From contig DOIV01000073.1 in NCBI GenBank assembly GCA_003511845.1, positions 1 through 9,325 of the forward strand: DNA of 9,325 nt. The letters run 5' to 3'. A program made the position numbers and the translations under genes. The stretch is from Flavobacteriaceae bacterium (GTDB lineage Bacteria; Bacteroidota; Bacteroidia; Flavobacteriales; Flavobacteriaceae). Below the pieces are notes generated by a model, which saw only the letters and a program-made list of their open reading frames with translations, had not been told where the DNA came from and did no database searches. Shown one piece after another: positions 4,950 to 9,325 of the stretch. The stretch's first letter is position 1, and every line of letters starts with the position of its first letter.

Positions 4950-7328
4950 TTATTTTTTGGGTACAAAAATCAATTTTTTTTCTAATTTTTGAATAACTTC
5001 TTTATTCAATAACATAGGTATAAACTCTCCTTTATTGTATTTTTTAGCTTGGTCATTATAATGCTTACTTTGCGGATTACCAGATTGCCCTGTTGGTAAA
5101 ATACTCATACTACTCTCGACATCAGAAAAGTCAATTACACGGCGTGTAGAAGGCCCTGAAGTTACTTTATAGTAACCTGTGCTATCCAATTTAAAAGCTA
5201 AATTATTAATCACTTCATTTCCGCCATTAATTTCAAAAGGACCCACATTAAAATATTCTTTTAGGGCATCAACTTTACCCATCGGGTGATTATGTTCTAA
5301 ACTGTGCACCTTATTCCATGTCCATTGCTCAATTGAGCTCCCTAATTGGTTTACTAAAAATGAAACTGTATTTTTTAAAGATTTGGTTATGATATCTTGT
5401 TTAGATTCTACTTTGTCTTTTGTCGTAATATCATTCCACCAAACAGAACTATCTCTTGCCATCTGTACCGCAATTACTTTTTTCTGTAGTGTAGTGTTTA
5501 TAAATGTATTAAATGTTTTACCCATTTCATCTTTATAGGTATTGTTTAAAAACTCATAAATAAAACGATTGTAAATAGTCGGAGCAATACTTTCTAAGTT
5601 ATAACTACCATCCCATTTTTTAAGGATAGTTATTGCTTGTTTTTCAGTGTCAGAAAAGTCCTTTATTGCAATACTTTTTAGAGCATCTTTTACTACTATT
5701 GGAGTTACCGAACTGGTAACATCATTAATCATTTTCATAACATCTTCTTTGGTGAAATCATTTTTTGGTTCTAATAAATTTACAATGCGTTTGGCTCTAT
5801 CCTCAGGTAAATAATAACCAGGATATAACATTCCTGCAATAGAATCTGGTTGATTATTTGCAGAATACACATAATTCCATGAAGGATTTATTGCTTGCGG
5901 ATTCTCTTCAAAATCTAAATATTCTTTTTCATCATCTGTGCTATTTCCTTTAAGGTACAATTTAGGATTAACGTCATTTTTAAACTTGTAAAGCTTCGCT
6001 GCTCCAAACCAAGCAATATTATCATCGGCATCTCCATACATAATATTTAAGCCTGGGGCATGTAGCATTGTTACACCTTGTTTGAATTCAGTTAATGAAT
6101 TTGCATGAGATAGTTTATATCCAACCTCCAACATTTTATTAGGGAATTGAGTATAAATCCAATCCATTGCTATTGGGCGTTCATCAGAAATCTGTTCAAT
6201 AATATCATTCAATATGGGTCCGTGTTTACTAACTTTGATTTTGTATTTAATCGAAGTCGCATCTTTTACTTTTATTTCTTTATCCCAAATTTTATAGGTT
6301 TCAATTCCGTTGGGAGTAAGGTATTCATTTTCATTTTTTGGATTGTTCTCTTCAATATAAAAATCGATATCGTCATTTTCTAACATGGTCAATCCGTAAG
6401 CATATTTTCTATTATGACCCAACATAGGAAAAGGAATCAATGCCATATTATACCCATACATTTCATAGTTGGGTGTTTTGATATGCGACTGATACCAAAC
6501 AGCAGGTTGTGCAAAACCTATATGCGGATCGTTAGCAAACAACACTTTACCATTCTTGGTTTTATCAGCACCTATCACCCAACTATTACTTCCAATAAAT
6601 GAAGATACTGGTAACAACTCATAAATCTCATTTACAGCTTCTGCCAATCTTGTTTTAAATATGGCATTCTTTTCTGTTTTTAACAGTGCAGTATTTTCAT
6701 AAATAGGAATATCTAATTCTTTCAAGTATTCATTTCCTAGTCTATCTTTAACTTCAGTCAATACAGGATCTGTTTTATGAGCCGCTGCAAAACTAAATGC
6801 CATATAACCAAATACGTTATATACATCTTTTATCGTGTATTTTTCTTTTTCAATACTCAATAAATAAAACTCTACCGGTGTTGCTCCTTTTTCAATAAAC
6901 TGATTGACACCATCAAGATAAGCCATGGTTTGTTGGTAAGCTTCTGAGTTTTTATCCAATTCAGCTATGGTTTTTTCTGAAGCTTCTTCAATACCCAAAC
7001 CAGAGAAAAACTTATCTGTTCTGATCAGTTTTTCACCAAACAATTCTGAAAGTCTACCAGCAGCCAAACGTCTAACAACTTCCATTTGCCATAATCTATC
7101 CTGAGCATGCACATAACCTAAGGTTCTACGGGCATCTAATTCGTTTTGAGCGTAAATATGAGGTATACCATAATCGTCATAAAAGACCTCTACTTTGTCT
7201 TTAAGGGAAGTTAATTTTAATTCACCTTGGTATGTTGGTTTTAGACTGTTTTTAAACAAAAAACCTCCTGCCAATAGTAAAATAAGAAGTACCGCTAAAA
7301 CTTTCAGAATTGTTTTGAAAAGACGCAT
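4950..7328 (-). CDS. Penicillin acylase family Ntn hydrolase
   Basis: 792-residue member of the penicillin amidase / acyl-homoserine-lactone acylase family, which hydrolyse amide bonds of acylated small molecules. Residues 5-25 form one hydrophobic segment with no obvious cleavage motif, so the protein is exported and possibly membrane-anchored. The alpha-chain region (about 40-245) includes VEVFYDDYGIPHIYA (47-61) and the GYVHAQDRLWQMEVVRR signature (71-87). Family members self-cleave before a nucleophilic serine; here it is S247 in IGSNSWVIGADKT, followed by FANDPHIGF. The C-terminal beta-chain part carries ING-GNEVINN and the GPSTRRVIDF and LPTGQSGNPQSKHYNDQ motifs typical of the family. 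The length fits a complete precursor. The true substrate (lactam, N-acyl-homoserine lactone, acyl amino acid or peptide) cannot be inferred. It is preceded by the coxA terminator and so is probably transcribed separately. Confidence 0.93.
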   Translation of the reverse strand: MRLFKTILKVLAVLLILLLAGGFLFKNSLKPTYQGELKLTSLKDKVEVFYDDYGIPHIYAQNELDARRTLGYVHAQDRLWQMEVVRRLAAGRLSELFGEKLIRTDKFFSGLGIEEASEKTIAELDKNSEAYQQTMAYLDGVNQFIEKGATPVEFYLLSIEKEKYTIKDVYNVFGYMAFSFAAAHKTDPVLTEVKDRLGNEYLKELDIPIYENTALLKTEKNAIFKTRLAEAVNEIYELLPVSSFIGSNSWVIGADKTKNGKVLFANDPHIGFAQPAVWYQSHIKTPNYEMYGYNMALIPFPMLGHNRKYAYGLTMLENDDIDFYIEENNPKNENEYLTPNGIETYKIWDKEIKVKDATSIKYKIKVSKHGPILNDIIEQISDERPIAMDWIYTQFPNKMLEVGYKLSHANSLTEFKQGVTMLHAPGLNIMYGDADDNIAWFGAAKLYKFKNDVNPKLYLKGNSTDDEKEYLDFEENPQAINPSWNYVYSANNQPDSIAGMLYPGYYLPEDRAKRIVNLLEPKNDFTKEDVMKMINDVTSSVTPIVVKDALKSIAIKDFSDTEKQAITILKKWDGSYNLESIAPTIYNRFIYEFLNNTYKDEMGKTFNTFINTTLQKKVIAVQMARDSSVWWNDITTKDKVESKQDIITKSLKNTVSFLVNQLGSSIEQWTWNKVHSLEHNHPMGKVDALKEYFNVGPFEINGGNEVINNLAFKLDSTGYYKVTSGPSTRRVIDFSDVESSMSILPTGQSGNPQSKHYNDQAKKYNKGEFIPMLLNKEVIQKLEKKLIFVPKK

Positions 7329-7350
7329 ATAGTTTTATTTTTATTTTAGC

Positions 7351-7379
7351 CTAATATAACCAATACCTATTAAACCAAA
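7351..7379 (-). promoter_or_regulatory. Candidate promoter for the acylase gene
   Basis: TTTG (7379-7376) is followed after 17 bases by TATATTAG (7358-7351), one mismatch from TAnnTTTG. The -7 element ends 22 bases before the acylase ATG. The -33 part overlaps the T-tract of the upstream coxA terminator. The match is imperfect, and the call rests mainly on the need for a promoter after that terminator. Confidence 0.3.
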
Positions 7380-7411
7380 AAACAGCTTCTCCTTAAGTTT
7401 CGGGAGAAGCT
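7377..7411 (-). terminator. Rho-independent terminator after coxA
   Basis: Perfect 9-bp stem AGCTTCTCC (plus strand 7384-7392) with GGAGAAGCT (7403-7411) and a 10-base loop. In the minus-strand transcript it is followed by G and six U residues (7382-7377), fitting a terminator 31 bases past the coxA stop. The plus-strand side also has a T7 run (7413-7419), so the hairpin could work in both directions. Confidence 0.9.
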
Positions 7412-7412
7412 A

Positions 7413-7429
7413 TTTTTTTAGGTATTTCA
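7413..7429 (+). repeat. Copy 2 of a 17-bp direct repeat
   Basis: Identical to 4645-4661. Here its T7 run abuts the terminator hairpin, and its end overlaps a perfect 12-bp palindrome TTCAAATTTGAA (7426-7437) just past the coxA stop. Confidence 0.5.
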
Positions 7430-7441
7430 AATTTGAAGAAA

Positions 7442-9211
7442 TTAAAATTCTTCTTCTCCGTCTCTTATCGGAACGGTTTGCATGGTAAAATCTTCACCTT
7501 CCAATAAATCTCCATTTTCATCAGTTTTACTATAATCATAAGCCCAACGGTGTACAGTTGGTATCTCACCTGGCCAATTTCCATGACCAAGGTTAACAGG
7601 TGTTGTCCATTCAAGCGTAGTTGCTTTCCAAGGATTTTTACTTGCTTTTTGACCTTTATAAATACTAAAGAAAAAGTTAGCTAAGAATATGAGTTGTGCC
7701 AAACCTCCAATAATTGCAAATATAGTCATCAATACATTGATATCTGCTAAATCATCAAAAATAGGAAAAGCAGTATTGTTATAATAACGTCTTGGCAAAC
7801 CTGCAAGGCCTACAAAGTGCATTGGAAAAAATACACCATATGCAGATATAATTGTCAACCAAAAATGAAGGTATCCTAGGTCTTTATTCATCATTCTACC
7901 ATACATTTTCGGGAACCAATGATACACACCAGCAATCATCCCGAAAATAGCTGAAACACCCATTACCAAATGAAAGTGAGCTATTACAAAATAAGTGTCA
8001 TGCACATTGATATCAAGTGCACTATCTCCTAAAATTATTCCTGTCAATCCTCCAGTTATAAAAGTAGATACAAAACCTATAGAATATAACATTGCCGGAT
8101 TCATATGGATATTACCTTTCCAAAGCGTAGTAATCCAATTAAACGATTTAACAGCTGATGGTATGGCAATTAATAAGGTTGTAAATGTAAATACTGAGCC
8201 TAAAAACGGATTCATACCTGTAACAAACATATGATGCCCCCAAACAATGGTTGATAAAAATGCAATGGATATCATTGATATAATCATTGCTCTATATCCA
8301 AATATTGGTTTTCGAGAATTGACAGCCAAAATTTCAGAAACAATACCCATAGCAGGTAAAATAACAATATATACTTCAGGATGCCCTAAAAACCAAAATA
8401 AGTGTTCAAAAAGTATAGGTGATCCTCCTTTATAATGTAATACCTCACCTGCAATAAAAATATCAGATAAGTAAAATGATGTACCAAAACTCCTATCAAA
8501 AATTAGCAATAATGCTGCTGACAATAATACTGGAAATGATACCACCCCAATAATAGCTGTCACAAAAAAAGACCAAATTGTCAATGGCATTCTTGTCATC
8601 TTCATACCTATGGTACGTAAATTTAAAACAGTAACGATATAGTTTAGTGCTCCTAATAATGACGATGCAATAAAAATAGCCATAGACACCAACCATAATG
8701 TCATCCCTAATCCCGAACCAGCTATTGCTTGTGGCAAGGCACTCAAAGGTGGATATATAGTCCAACCTGAACTTGCTGGTCCTGTTTCAATAAATAATGA
8801 AGCTAACATAATTACACTTGACAAAAAGAACAACCAGTAAGAAACCATATTTAAAAAGCCAGACGCCATATCACGAGCACCAATTTGTAGTGGTATTAAT
8901 AAGTTACTAAATGTACCACTTAAACCTGCAGTTAAAACAAAAAACACCATCAATGTCCCGTGAATAGTTACTAATGACAAGTACATATCTGGTGTCATAA
9001 CTCCACCTTCACCAGCTCTACCTAGAAAGGCTTCAATGATACTAAAAGATTCTTCAGGATACGCTATTTGTAAACGAAACAACATAGACATGAATCCAGC
9101 TATAACCCCCAAAATAATACCTGTAATTAGGTATTGTTTAGAAATCATTTTATGATCTTGACTAAAGACGTACTTTGTTACAAAAGTTTCTTTATGATGA
9201 TGATCTGACAT
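7442..9211 (-). CDS. coxA: Cytochrome c oxidase subunit I (aa3-type)
   Basis: 589-residue integral membrane core subunit of a heme-copper oxidase that reduces O2 to water and pumps protons; about 12 transmembrane helices. All metal ligands are visible: H84 (TIHGT) and H414 for the low-spin heme, H412 for the O2-binding heme (IAHFHLVMG), and H277, H326 and H327 for CuB. Y281 in GHPEVY is the tyrosine cross-linked to H277. E279 in the same motif places it in the A1 class with a glutamate in the D-channel. The D-channel entrance aspartate lies in IGARDMASGFLN, an R-D-M-A variant of the mitochondrial APDMAFPR motif. The C-terminal ~65 residues are a hydrophilic, acidic tail with WTTPVNLGHGNWP. 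The start MSDHHHKET is supported by its 21-base distance from the coxB stop. Transcription runs coxB to coxA and ends at a strong terminator, so coxA closes its operon. Confidence 0.98.
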   Translation of the reverse strand: MSDHHHKETFVTKYVFSQDHKMISKQYLITGIILGVIAGFMSMLFRLQIAYPEESFSIIEAFLGRAGEGGVMTPDMYLSLVTIHGTLMVFFVLTAGLSGTFSNLLIPLQIGARDMASGFLNMVSYWLFFLSSVIMLASLFIETGPASSGWTIYPPLSALPQAIAGSGLGMTLWLVSMAIFIASSLLGALNYIVTVLNLRTIGMKMTRMPLTIWSFFVTAIIGVVSFPVLLSAALLLIFDRSFGTSFYLSDIFIAGEVLHYKGGSPILFEHLFWFLGHPEVYIVILPAMGIVSEILAVNSRKPIFGYRAMIISMISIAFLSTIVWGHHMFVTGMNPFLGSVFTFTTLLIAIPSAVKSFNWITTLWKGNIHMNPAMLYSIGFVSTFITGGLTGIILGDSALDINVHDTYFVIAHFHLVMGVSAIFGMIAGVYHWFPKMYGRMMNKDLGYLHFWLTIISAYGVFFPMHFVGLAGLPRRYYNNTAFPIFDDLADINVLMTIFAIIGGLAQLIFLANFFFSIYKGQKASKNPWKATTLEWTTPVNLGHGNWPGEIPTVHRWAYDYSKTDENGDLLEGEDFTMQTVPIRDGEEEF

Positions 9212-9232
9212 ATTTTTAACTATTTATTTTTA

Positions 9233-9325
9233 TTATTTATTTGATTGAGCAAATGTTTTCTGAGTTTTCAACCACTTGTCAAAGTTAGTTTGCTCATCAA
9301 CAACTATTTTTAACTGCATATTGTA
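9233..9325 (-). CDS. coxB: Cytochrome c oxidase subunit II, C-terminal end (runs off right edge)
   Basis: The last 30 codons, reading YNMQLKIVVDEQ then a FDKWLKTQKTFAQ segment and TAA at 9235-9233. The Y-N-M-Q-stretch followed by V-V-D-E-x-x-F-x-x-W-L is the usual end of bacterial subunit II, just after the CuA site; the M of YNM fits the CuA ligand methionine near the end of the CGxxHxxM motif, but the cysteines are outside the window. The gene order and the 21-base gap to coxA support the assignment. Subunit II receives electrons from cytochrome c and passes them to subunit I. Confidence 0.88.
   Translation of the reverse strand, partial: YNMQLKIVVDEQTNFDKWLKTQKTFAQSNK

Noticed and set aside
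6147..6602. Plus-strand ORFs opposite the acylase (6147-6383, 6414-6602)
   Set aside because: They are antisense shadows; the acylase frame has uninterrupted family motifs across this stretch.
7995..8765. ORFs in other frames within coxA (7995-8234, 8247-8435 plus; 8496-8765 minus)
   Set aside because: The coxA frame carries all metal ligands here. The other frames are by-products of its composition.
1..9325. Mobile element, defence system or CRISPR array
   Set aside because: No transposase, integrase, nuclease or spaced direct repeats were found; the genes are housekeeping functions with uniform composition.

Overview
The window looks like chromosomal DNA of a low-GC member of the Bacteroidota, most likely a Flavobacteriaceae-type organism. 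The support is the AT-rich composition, poly-T/A spacers, absence of Shine-Dalgarno sequences before most starts, TAnnTTTG-like promoter elements, a flavobacterial-type DUF4252-like lipoprotein, and the Bacteroidota flavour of the cytochrome oxidase subunit I. No mobile element, CRISPR array, tRNA or rRNA was seen.

Left part, minus strand (1-1547): the first 417 codons of ilvD (dihydroxy-acid dehydratase, branched-chain amino-acid synthesis), cut by the left edge. Its 384-bp upstream region is not empty. It encodes a 17-residue leader peptide (1494-1547) with eight Ile/Leu/Val residues. The leader is followed directly by two mutually exclusive RNA hairpins: an antiterminator (1460-1495) that begins inside the leader stop codon, and an intrinsic terminator (1438-1469) with a U-tract. 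This is the layout of a ribosome-mediated transcription attenuator controlled by charged Ile/Leu/Val tRNA, and it is the most interesting element in the window. A further ~185 bp of untranslated leader with phased repeats lies between the terminator and ilvD.

Centre, plus strand (1605-4600): a compact set of four genes that probably forms one operon. They are a DUF4252-like lipoprotein, a nitroreductase-family flavoprotein (overlapping by one base), serine O-acetyltransferase cysE, and O-acetylserine sulfhydrylase cysM (overlapping by four bases). CysE and CysM are the two consecutive steps from serine to cysteine.

Right part, minus strand (4659-9325): in transcription order from the right edge, the last 30 codons of coxB, then coxA (aa3-type cytochrome c oxidase subunit I), a strong terminator, a penicillin-acylase-family N-terminal-nucleophile hydrolase, and a small two-helix membrane protein starting with GTG. 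The cysM end and the small membrane gene converge at 4601-4658.

The structural genes are ordinary core metabolism. The new information is mostly in the regulatory DNA upstream of ilvD.
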